DNA of 12,138 bases from DATAXV01 sp036272915 (GTDB lineage Bacteria; Chloroflexota; Dormibacteria; Dormibacterales; Dormibacteraceae). Where the stretch lies: contig DATAXV010000124.1 in the NCBI GenBank assembly GCA_036272915.1, positions 1 through 12,138 on the forward strand, given 5' to 3'. A program made the position numbers and the translations under genes. Below, in pieces: positions 7,377 to 12,138 of this stretch. Position 1 is the stretch's first letter, and every line of letters begins with the position of its first letter. The notes below the pieces were generated by a model. That model ran no database searches. It was not told the DNA's origin and was given only the letters and a program-made list of their open reading frames with translations.

Positions 7377-7538
7377 CGCCTGCCCTCCACCTCCGGCCGC
7401 CGGGCCGGTGGCACTCTCTGCCGCCTTCGGGTCCGCCGCCACGGTCGTGGCCGGCGTCGGGGATGCCCCACCTCCATCATCGCCGCTCGCGGCGGGCGGC
7501 CGTCCCGGCTCCCTGGCCTCCTTGGCTACACTCCGGCC
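7377..7538. promoter_or_regulatory. Divergent control region with two short dyads
   Basis: This 162-base gap separates the hydrolase and aminotransferase starts. It holds the hydrolase Shine-Dalgarno sequence (7383-7388, read on the minus strand), a near-palindrome GCCACG-GT-CGTGGC at 7438-7451, another, CGCCGC-TC-GCGGCG, at 7481-7494, and the aminotransferase -10 at 7527-7532. The two dyads share the same 6-2-6 geometry but differ in sequence. In DNA this GC-rich they may be chance. Confidence 0.3.
7527..7532 (+). promoter_or_regulatory. Putative -10 element (TACACT) for a leaderless aminotransferase mRNA
   Basis: TACACT matches TANNNT and ends six bases before the ATG at 7539, the same spacing as TAGACT before 2429. 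No Shine-Dalgarno sequence precedes the ATG and no clear -35 hexamer is seen. Confidence 0.55.
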
Positions 7539-8627
7539 ATGGATCCTCAGCGCCTCGCCCGTCAGATCGTGCGTGACCTCGAACCCTATGCCTGGGAGCT
7601 CTCCTCCGAGGCCGTCGCGGCCAAGCATCATCTGCGCGTCGAGGAGATCCGCCGCTTCGACCTCAACACCTCCCCCTTCCCGCCCGCCGCCTGGGACGCG
7701 GCGATGACGGCGGCTCGCGTCGAGCGCATGCCCCAGGACTACTTCGACACCGGCTACGCGGAGCTGACGCCGCTGATCGCCCGCTACTGCGGGGTCGGCG
7801 AGGACTGCCTGGTCGTCGGCGCTGGCGCCGACGAGGTCCTGGACATCATCACCAAGACCTTTCTCGACGACGACGACCTGGTCGTGACCTCGCAGCCGAC
7901 CTATCCCATGTACGAGATCTGCAGCCGCCAGCTCGGCGCCCGGGTCCGGACCGTGCCCACCCACCCCGACCTGACGCCCGACATCGATGGCCTGATCGCC
8001 GCCTCCCAGGGCGCCAAGATCCTCTGGCACTGCAACCCGGCCAGCCCGACCACGCTGCTCACGTCGCCGGGCGATATGGAGCGGCTGATCGGCGAGACCG
8101 GCTGCATGGTCGTCGTCGACGAGGCCTACGCCGAGTTCGCCGGCGTCTCCGTCGCCCCGCTGATCGCGCGGCACCCCAACCTGATCGTGGTCAGGACCAT
8201 GTCCAAGGCCTTCGCCATGGCCGGGATGCGGCTCGGCTGGGGCATGGCGCAGCCGGAGGTGGTCGAGCTGATGAACCGGGTCCGGCCGCCCAACAGCGTC
8301 AGCCGGGTCACCGCCCGCCTCGGCGCGGCCGCGCTCCGCGACCCGGCCTCGATGCGGCAGAACGTGGCCCGCATCCTCGCTCAGCGCGAGCCCATGACCA
8401 CCGGGCTGTCCGAGCTCGGCGCCGACGTGGTGCCCTCCTCCACCAACTTCCTGCTCACCCGCTGGGCCGGTCCCGAGGAGGCGCAGGAGGTGTACGACCA
8501 CCTCGAGGCGAGGGGCATGGTCGTGCGCAACTACGCGCGCCACCACCAGCTGCCGGGACACCTGCGCATCACCGTCCGCTCGGGCGAGGACAACCAGCGC
8601 CTGCTGGCGGCGCTGGCCGGCCGCTGA
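7539..8627 (+). CDS. hisC: Histidinol-phosphate aminotransferase-type PLP enzyme
   Basis: A 362-residue class I/II PLP-dependent aminotransferase of the HisC branch, which in histidine synthesis converts imidazole-acetol phosphate to histidinol phosphate with glutamate. Motifs: GAGADEVLD at 94-102 (phosphate of PLP), TYPMYE at 121-126, HCNPASPTTLLTS at 164-176 in place of NPNNPTG, VVVDEAYAEF at 191-200 with Asp194 and Tyr197, TMSKAFAMAGMRLGW at 220-234 with the Schiff-base Lys223 and Arg231, and a C-terminal LRITVRSGEDNQRLL. The frame remains open far upstream, but protein-like sequence and the -10 spacing point to the ATG at 7539. No other his genes are in the window, so related activities (aromatic or cobalamin-pathway aminotransferase) remain possible. 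Its stop codon lies in the loop of a strong hairpin. Confidence 0.85.
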   Translation: MDPQRLARQIVRDLEPYAWELSSEAVAAKHHLRVEEIRRFDLNTSPFPPAAWDAAMTAARVERMPQDYFDTGYAELTPLIARYCGVGEDCLVVGAGADEVLDIITKTFLDDDDLVVTSQPTYPMYEICSRQLGARVRTVPTHPDLTPDIDGLIAASQGAKILWHCNPASPTTLLTSPGDMERLIGETGCMVVVDEAYAEFAGVSVAPLIARHPNLIVVRTMSKAFAMAGMRLGWGMAQPEVVELMNRVRPPNSVSRVTARLGAAALRDPASMRQNVARILAQREPMTTGLSELGADVVPSSTNFLLTRWAGPEEAQEVYDHLEARGMVVRNYARHHQLPGHLRITVRSGEDNQRLLAALAGR

Positions 8628-8641
8628 GGCCGGCCAGCGCC
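8609..8641 (+). terminator. Strong hairpin over the end of the aminotransferase gene
   Basis: Bases 8609-8622 and 8628-8641 form a perfect 14-bp GC-rich stem (core GCGCTGGCCGGCC) with a five-base loop GCTGA that contains the TGA stop codon. It lies twelve bases before the def -10 element, so it separates the two genes. There is no U-tract after it, as is common for hairpins in high-GC genomes, so whether it terminates or only stabilises the 3' end is open. Confidence 0.6.
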
Positions 8642-8652
8642 ACCGCTCTGCG

Positions 8653-8658
8653 TAGGCT
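8653..8658 (+). promoter_or_regulatory. Putative -10 element (TAGGCT) for def
   Basis: TAGGCT fits TANNNT and ends seven bases before the def ATG at 8666, predicting a transcript that begins at the start codon. The seven bases between include GGGG but not a proper Shine-Dalgarno sequence. It lies just past the aminotransferase hairpin, which supports independent transcription of def. Confidence 0.5.
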
Positions 8659-8665
8659 TGCGGGG

Positions 8666-9214
8666 ATGGACGCCGCGCACCCCGACCTGGTCCTGATCGG
8701 CGATCCCGTCCTCCGCCGGCGGGCCCAGCCGGTGATCGACTTCACCCAGGCCCAGGAGCTGGTCGACCGTCTGGCGGACATCCTCGCCGAGATCCACGGG
8801 GCCGGGCTGGCGGCGCCCCAGATCGGCGTCTCCCTGCAGGCGCTGGTGGTGGAGGTGCGCCAGAACGAGGACTTCCCGGACCGGCCGGTATCGCCCCTGA
8901 TGGCGATGGTCAACCCCCGGATCACGGCCGCCTCGGAGGAGTCCGACCGCGACTGGGAGGGGTGCTTCAGCGTCCCCGGGCTCATCGGCGTGGTGCCCAG
9001 GGCGACGTGGATCGAGGTCGACTACCAGGATCCGGACGGCACCGGGCGCGAGCAGCGGTACGAGGGGTACGTGGCCAGGGTCCTGCAGCACGAGATCGAC
9101 CACCTGCACGGGATCTTCTTCCTCGACCGCATGCCCAACCTGCTCAGCCTGAGCACGCTCGAGAACCGCCGGCGCGAGGTCGAGCGCCGGGAGCAGGCGG
9201 AGGCCGCCGGCTGA
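8666..9214 (+). CDS. def: Peptide deformylase
   Basis: Removes the formyl group from the N-terminal methionine of new proteins; a metal-dependent cytoplasmic enzyme. The 182-residue length is normal. All three signature motifs are present: GAGLAAPQIG at 45-54 (motif I), EGCFSVPG at 98-105 (motif II, metal-binding Cys100; Phe where EGCLS is most common), and QHEIDHLHGIFFLDRM at 141-156 (motif III, His142 and His146 as metal ligands, Glu143 as catalytic base). The C-terminal tail is a charged helix rich in Arg and Glu. The usual partner fmt is not in the window. It stands alone between a hairpin upstream and a bidirectional hairpin downstream, with its own -10 candidate. Confidence 0.97.
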   Translation: MDAAHPDLVLIGDPVLRRRAQPVIDFTQAQELVDRLADILAEIHGAGLAAPQIGVSLQALVVEVRQNEDFPDRPVSPLMAMVNPRITAASEESDRDWEGCFSVPGLIGVVPRATWIEVDYQDPDGTGREQRYEGYVARVLQHEIDHLHGIFFLDRMPNLLSLSTLENRRREVERREQAEAAG

Positions 9215-9217
9215 GAA

Positions 9218-9251
9218 CGGGGAGGGGCATTTCCGGGACCGCCCCTCCCCG
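9218..9251. terminator. Bidirectional terminator-like hairpin between convergent genes
   Basis: CGGGGAGGGGC at 9218-9228 and GCCCCTCCCCG at 9241-9251 form a perfect 11-bp stem with a 12-base loop. It fills most of the 42-base gap between the def stop and the stop of the oppositely oriented oxidoreductase gene, which is where a shared terminator would be expected. It lacks U-tracts on both sides. Confidence 0.6.
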
Positions 9252-9256
9252 CCCGC

Positions 9257-10384
9257 TCAGTCGGGCGCGCCGGTGGCGAACGTCGTCTCGAGGTCGAGCG
9301 CCTTGCCGCTGCGCGCCGACTCGGACGCCTTGAGCATGATCTCCAGAGCGTGGCGGGCGTGCTCGGCGCTGAGCACCGGCGGGACACCGTCGAGGACGCA
9401 GTCGACCAGGTGGTCGACGAGCACCGCCCGCTGCAGCGCGCTGATCCGGGCGGTCGCCGCCCGGTGCTCGTCGAGCGAGGGCGCGACCCAGCCTCTCAGC
9501 CCGGGCAGGGCGTCGAGCCGGTAGACCTCCAGCGGAGGCTGGACCGACCCGCCCCTGGGCTCGTTGATGTTGAGCGTCCCCTCCCGGCCGAAGACCTCGA
9601 TCTTGGGGCTGCGGCTGGCATTGACGTTGAAGGTCCCGTCGAGGACGGCGTAGGCGGAGGCGCCGAAGTCGAGCATGAGCAGCGTGTTGTCGTCGGCCGT
9701 GACCTCGATCTTCTTGCCCTTGAAGGGGCCGCCGCGGACGGTCCGGACCGGCTCGGTGATGCCGGAGAAGGCGACGACCCGGCGGGCCGGGCCGAGGATG
9801 CCGGTGATCTCATGGATGCCGTACACGCCCATGTCGAAGAGCGGGCCCGACCCCTGCTGGTAGAACCAGGTCGGATCCATCGGCCATGCCCCCGAGGCGG
9901 GGCCTCCGTGGGAGGAGCGGACCCGGGCGAAGCAGACCTGCCCGATCGCGCCCTCGGCGATCAGCCGGCGAGCCTCGGCACGATCCGGGAAGAGCATGTT
10001 GGGCGGGGAGCAGACCACTGTCAGGCCCCTGGCCTGGGCCACCTCGACGATGGCGTCGGCGTCCTCGATGGTGGTCGCGATCGGCTTCTCCATGGCCAGG
10101 TGCCGGCCGGACTCGAGGATGCGTCGCGAGGTGTCGCCGTGAAAGGGGATCGGGGTCAGGTTGAGGACGGCGTCGAGGTCGGCCTCGAGCAGGTGGTCGA
10201 GATCGGCCACCGCCCTGGGGATGCCGAACCTCTGGGCGACCTCCTGCGCCCGCTCCAGGACCGGGTCGGCGATCGCCACCACCTCGACGCGGTCCCCGAT
10301 CGGACCCAGGTTGGGGAGGACGCCGTACTGGACGCTGGCGATCATGCCCGCGCCGAGCACGCCGAGACGGACGGTTCCACTCAT
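9257..10384 (-). CDS. Gfo/Idh/MocA-family oxidoreductase (sugar/polyol dehydrogenase-like)
   Basis: A 375-residue NAD(P)-dependent oxidoreductase of the glucose-fructose oxidoreductase / inositol dehydrogenase / MocA family. The N-terminal Rossmann fold has VRLGVLGAGMIA at 5-16 and VVAIADP at 35-41. The family hallmark EKP is at 99-101 (Lys100 catalytic), followed by the substrate-domain motif PLFDMGVYGIHEITGILG at 181-198 with Asp184 and His191, both candidate catalytic residues. Members oxidise or reduce sugars, inositols or their derivatives; the substrate is not evident. It is the second gene of a two-gene operon: its ATG overlaps the upstream stop in an ATGA, and GGAGGT sits six bases before it, inside the upstream gene. 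The LacI-type regulator beyond that gene probably controls both. Confidence 0.93.
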   Translation of the reverse strand: MSGTVRLGVLGAGMIASVQYGVLPNLGPIGDRVEVVAIADPVLERAQEVAQRFGIPRAVADLDHLLEADLDAVLNLTPIPFHGDTSRRILESGRHLAMEKPIATTIEDADAIVEVAQARGLTVVCSPPNMLFPDRAEARRLIAEGAIGQVCFARVRSSHGGPASGAWPMDPTWFYQQGSGPLFDMGVYGIHEITGILGPARRVVAFSGITEPVRTVRGGPFKGKKIEVTADDNTLLMLDFGASAYAVLDGTFNVNASRSPKIEVFGREGTLNINEPRGGSVQPPLEVYRLDALPGLRGWVAPSLDEHRAATARISALQRAVLVDHLVDCVLDGVPPVLSAEHARHALEIMLKASESARSGKALDLETTFATGAPD

Positions 10385-11409
10385 GACAGCACCTCCGGAG
10401 CGACTGGGCGGCGGCTCCGCGCCGCCTCGTAGAAGGCCAGGGTCACGGCCAGGTTGCGCCAGGCGTCGTCAACACCCGCCACCGGCTCCGCCCGGCCCCT
10501 GATCAGATCGACGAAGTGGTCGAGGCCCTCGACGTGCGAGACCGGGGCGGCGACCTCGACCCACCCCTTGAAGCCGTCGAAGTTGCCGGCCACGGACAGG
10601 CGGCGGGCGGCCACGTCCAGCCTCACCGCGCCCTCGGTGCCGACCAGCACGTTCCCGCTCTGGAAGGCGCCGGGGTTGGTCCACGTGTCCTCCAGGGTCG
10701 CGTCGCCCCGCCCTCGAAGGCCAGGGTGGAGATGCCGTAGTCCTCCATCGGCAGGTCCTGGTGCTTGAGGTTGGCGATCCGGCCCGAGGTCTCGACCACC
10801 TCCTCGCCGAGCAGCGCGCGAAGGAGGTCGATCTGGTAGATGCTGTGGTCGATCCAGCCGCCGCCGGGGGGCGCGCTCGGGATCGGTGAACCAGCCCGGG
10901 GTCGGGTCGTCGTGCCACTGCTGGGGGATGCCCGCCCAGAGCGAGGCCTGCGCCGATATCAGCTTGCCGAAGCGCCCCTCGTCGAACCAGGCTCGGAGCT
11001 GGCGCTGGTAGGTTGAGAGGCGCGGCCGCGATTCCGCGGGCAGGAAGTGGATGCCGGCCTTCCGCACCGCGTCACGCACGCGGGTGGCCTCCTCCAGGGT
11101 CCTGGCCACGGGCTTGATCGAGAGCACGTGCTTGCCCCGTTCGGCGGCGGCGATGACGACGTCCGGGTTGCGGCGGCAGTCGATGAAGCTGATCACCGCC
11201 TCCACCGCCGGGTCCTCGACCAGGGCCATCGGCTCCTGCTCGACCCGCTCCACGCCGACCCGGCGGGCGAGCTCGCCGGCCCGGTCGCGGTCGTCGTGAG
11301 CGATCCCGCAGAGCTCGACCTCGGGGTGCCGTGCCGCCTCGTCGGCGACGGGGAACGCCGAGTACCAGTGGTCGAGGCCGACCAGGGCGATTCGAATCGG
11401 TTCCGACAT
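10381..11409 (-). CDS. Gfo/Idh/MocA-family oxidoreductase with two compensating frameshifts
   Basis: First gene of the dehydrogenase operon, 342 codons in the nominal frame. The N-terminal Rossmann part is clear (IRIALVGLDHW at 5-15, then IKPVART at 98-104 in place of EKP), as is the C-terminal part from ATLEDTWTNPGAF onward. Between about residues 181 and 233 the nominal frame gives Arg/Pro-rich nonsense. Another frame there reads GGGWIDHSIYQIDLLRALLG and then LPMEDYGISTLAFEGG, the expected catalytic region with the Asp/His pair. Removing one C in the six-base run at 10866-10871 and adding one base near 10700-10709 restores one continuous family protein of the same length. The gene is either mis-sequenced or disabled. 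A Shine-Dalgarno sequence (GGGAGG, four-base spacer) supports the ATG at 11409 over the longer start at 11451. Confidence 0.85.
   Translation of the reverse strand: MSEPIRIALVGLDHWYSAFPVADEAARHPEVELCGIAHDDRDRAGELARRVGVERVEQEPMALVEDPAVEAVISFIDCRRNPDVVIAAAERGKHVLSIKPVARTLEEATRVRDAVRKAGIHFLPAESRPRLSTYQRQLRAWFDEGRFGKLISAQASLWAGIPQQWHDDPTPGWFTDPERAPRRRLDRPQHLPDRPPSRAARRGGGRDLGPDRQPQAPGPADGGLRHLHPGLRGRGDATLEDTWTNPGAFQSGNVLVGTEGAVRLDVAARRLSVAGNFDGFKGWVEVAAPVSHVEGLDHFVDLIRGRAEPVAGVDDAWRNLAVTLAFYEAARSRRPVAPEVLS
11388..11399. promoter_or_regulatory. 12-bp palindrome inside the start of the oxidoreductase gene, candidate operator
   Basis: CGATTCGAATCG is a perfect palindrome with a central CG, ten bases inside the coding region of the first dehydrogenase gene. 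LacI-family operators are commonly palindromes with a central CG. The AT-rich core and the codons ATT and CGA are unusual for this GC-rich window, which hints at selection on the DNA. No second copy is seen in the intergenic region. Confidence 0.35.
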
Positions 11410-11512
11410 GCTGCCTCCCTGAACACCGCGACGCCCCCGGCCCGCGGCCACTCCATCAGATCCCGGCGGCCGGTCCGGCTCCCTCCGGCGCGGGCGAGAC
11501 CGCCGTCACACC

Positions 11513-11518
11513 ACCATA
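11513..11518 (-). promoter_or_regulatory. Putative -10 element (TATGGT) for the dehydrogenase operon
   Basis: On the minus strand TATGGT fits TANNNT with four of six TATAAT matches. It would give a leader of roughly 100 bases before the ATG at 11409, which carries its own Shine-Dalgarno sequence. No good -35 hexamer lies at the standard distance; a TTCACC is 20 bases upstream. Confidence 0.35.
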
Positions 11519-11528
11519 GGGCCGGGCC

Positions 11529-11572
11529 GCCGGCCGCGGGTGAACGGCTCCGCCGGCGAACGCGCGGCCGGC
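11529..11572. repeat. 10-bp inverted repeat between divergent promoters, candidate regulator site
   Basis: GCCGGCCGCG at 11529-11538 and CGCGGCCGGC at 11563-11572 are perfect inverted copies with a 24-base spacer. The centres are about 34 bases apart, roughly three helical turns. The repeat lies between the opposed -10 candidates at 11513-11518 and 11615-11620, where a shared repressor site would be effective. Each arm contains GCCGGC, itself a palindrome, so some of the symmetry could be base composition. Confidence 0.35.
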
Positions 11573-11614
11573 TCGATCCGGCTCCGACCCCCTCCCCGGG
11601 GCACCGCGCCGCGC

Positions 11615-11620
11615 TACGGT
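11615..11620 (+). promoter_or_regulatory. Putative -10 element (TACGGT) for the LacI-type regulator
   Basis: TACGGT fits TANNNT. Transcription would begin near 11627, just before a cluster of mini-ORFs and a strong Shine-Dalgarno sequence at 11635-11642. No clear -35 hexamer. Confidence 0.35.
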
Positions 11621-11634
11621 GAGCGGGTCATGGG

Positions 11635-11642
11635 AAGGAGGT
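11635..11642 (+). promoter_or_regulatory. Consensus Shine-Dalgarno (AAGGAGGT) serving a nine-codon ORF
   Basis: AAGGAGGT is a full match to the Shine-Dalgarno consensus and lies seven bases before the ATG at 11650, not before the regulator's apparent start at 11669, which has no Shine-Dalgarno sequence of its own. It is the strongest ribosome-binding site in the window, and the ORF it serves ends after nine codons. Confidence 0.6.
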
Positions 11643-11649
11643 CGGCACG

Positions 11650-11679
11650 ATGAGGCCCGGACGGCGCGATGGCCTCTGA
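11650..11679 (+). other. Nine-codon leader ORF overlapping the regulator start
   Basis: ATG to TGA encodes MRPGRRDGL and runs eleven bases into the regulator gene in another frame. A second mini-ORF (MGRRSAR, 11630-11653) ends in an ATGA overlap with this one. The pair could couple translation into the regulator. Alternatively the regulator truly starts at 11650 and a one-base sequencing error breaks the frame. Confidence 0.35.
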
Positions 11680-12138
11680 TCGGACCGCGCCCCCGGCTCC
11701 GCGCCGGGCGCCCACGGTGAGGGAGGTGGCGGAGGCGGCCGGGGTGTCGGTGGCGACCGTCTCCCGGGTGCTCAACCACCAGCCCCAGGTCGACCCGGCG
11801 CGCCGCGAGCGCGTCCTCGAGGCGATCGCCCGCCTCGGCTACCGCCGCGACGCCGTCGCCCGCAACCTCCGGCGACGCTCGACCCGGGTCTGGGGCCTGG
11901 TCATCAGCGACATCCAGAACCCCTTCTTCACCGCGCTCATCCGCGGCGTCCAGGACCGCGCCGAGCAGGAGGGCTTCGCCGTCATCCTCCTCAACTCGGA
12001 CGAGGACACCGACCGCGAGCGGCGCTGCCTGGAGCTGATGGCCGAGGAGCGCGCGGCCGGCGTCCTCATCTCCCCCGCCTCGGAGACGGAGTCCGCGTTC
12101 CGCCCCCTCCTCGATCCCGCCATCCCGGTGGTGCTGAT
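11669..12138 (+). CDS. LacI-family transcriptional regulator, 3' partial
   Basis: The first 156 codons of a LacI/GalR-type repressor. The N-terminal helix-turn-helix is TVREVAEAAGVSVATVSRVLN at 16-36, the hinge region ends with RDAVARNLRRRSTRVWG at 60-76, and the periplasmic-binding-like sensor domain starts with LVISDIQNPFFTALIRGVQDRAEQEG at 77-102, with VILLNSDED at 105-113 and AAGVLISPAS at 129-138. The window ends before the rest of the ligand-binding domain. The ATG at 11669 has no Shine-Dalgarno sequence. The gene is divergent from the two-gene Gfo/Idh/MocA operon across 259 bases, the standard layout for a local repressor of sugar or polyol catabolism, so the dehydrogenases are its likely targets and their substrate its likely ligand. 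Confidence 0.93.
   Translation, partial: MASDRTAPPAPRRAPTVREVAEAAGVSVATVSRVLNHQPQVDPARRERVLEAIARLGYRRDAVARNLRRRSTRVWGLVISDIQNPFFTALIRGVQDRAEQEGFAVILLNSDEDTDRERRCLELMAEERAAGVLISPASETESAFRPLLDPAIPVVL

Noticed and set aside
5544..7538. 665-codon upstream extension of the aminotransferase frame
   Set aside because: It covers antisense strands of the acetyltransferase and hydrolase genes and has no family similarity. The aminotransferase starts cleanly at 7539 with a -10 element six bases before.
7377..8561. Upstream extension of the hydrolase frame on the minus strand
   Set aside because: Antisense to the aminotransferase, low complexity, and the ATG at 7376 has a good Shine-Dalgarno sequence.
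9350..10432. 360-codon plus-strand open frame antisense to the oxidoreductase
   Set aside because: Asp/Val/Gly-rich shadow of a well-supported minus-strand gene.
11388..11402. Possible tRNA T-arm (TTCGAATC)
   Set aside because: No acceptor stem, anticodon arm or CCA-side pairing around it; it encodes the start of a Rossmann strand (PIRIA).
1..12138. Defence system, CRISPR array, prophage or transposon
   Set aside because: No direct-repeat arrays, terminal repeats, integrase, transposase or nuclease motifs. Genes are metabolic or housekeeping, with uniform composition.

Overview
This window is chromosomal DNA from a high-GC free-living bacterium. It contains eleven protein genes plus part of a twelfth. 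Every gene is ordinary in codon use, and there is no transposase, phage gene, CRISPR array, rRNA or tRNA. The YvcK protein has a membrane-proximal N-terminal segment that I associate from memory with Chloroflexota-type bacteria. Several genes also have a -10 hexamer almost touching the start codon, as in leaderless mRNAs of actinobacteria and Deinococcus. A Chloroflexota/Dormibacterota-like soil lineage is my best guess, but it is not proven.

Layout, left to right: (1) 2-1072, + strand, YvcK/CofD-family protein, cut at the left edge. (2) 1085-2356, - strand, secreted BNR/Asp-box beta-propeller with a C-terminal membrane anchor. (3) 2429-3496, + strand, multi-pass membrane protein that resembles a divergent RnfD/NqrB subunit. 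(4) 3463-4749, - strand, adenylosuccinate synthase purA. (5) 4796-5584, + strand, nucleoside phosphorylase. (6) 5592-6185, - strand, GNAT acetyltransferase. (7) 6249-7376, - strand, alpha/beta hydrolase. (8) 7539-8627, + strand, HisC-type aminotransferase. (9) 8666-9214, + strand, peptide deformylase def. (10) 10384-9257 and 11409-10381, - strand, two Gfo/Idh/MocA oxidoreductases coupled by an ATGA overlap. (11) 11669-12138, + strand, LacI-family regulator, cut at the right edge.

The left three quarters is a run of housekeeping and single genes in nearly alternating orientation, with very short gaps, tail-to-tail overlaps and hairpins at gene ends. purA and the nucleoside phosphorylase are divergent across only 46 bases and both concern purine metabolism. 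The right end is a small catabolic module: a LacI-type repressor facing a two-gene sugar/polyol dehydrogenase operon. Its 259-base control region holds two opposed -10 elements and a 10-bp inverted repeat, and there is a separate 12-bp palindrome just inside the first oxidoreductase gene.

No stretch over 300 bases lacks a gene. I do not see an obvious new multi-gene system. The points most worth checking are the recurrent leaderless-type promoters, the orphan RnfD-like protein, a pair of compensating frameshifts that scramble the catalytic motif of one oxidoreductase, and the repressor leader with two overlapping mini-ORFs.
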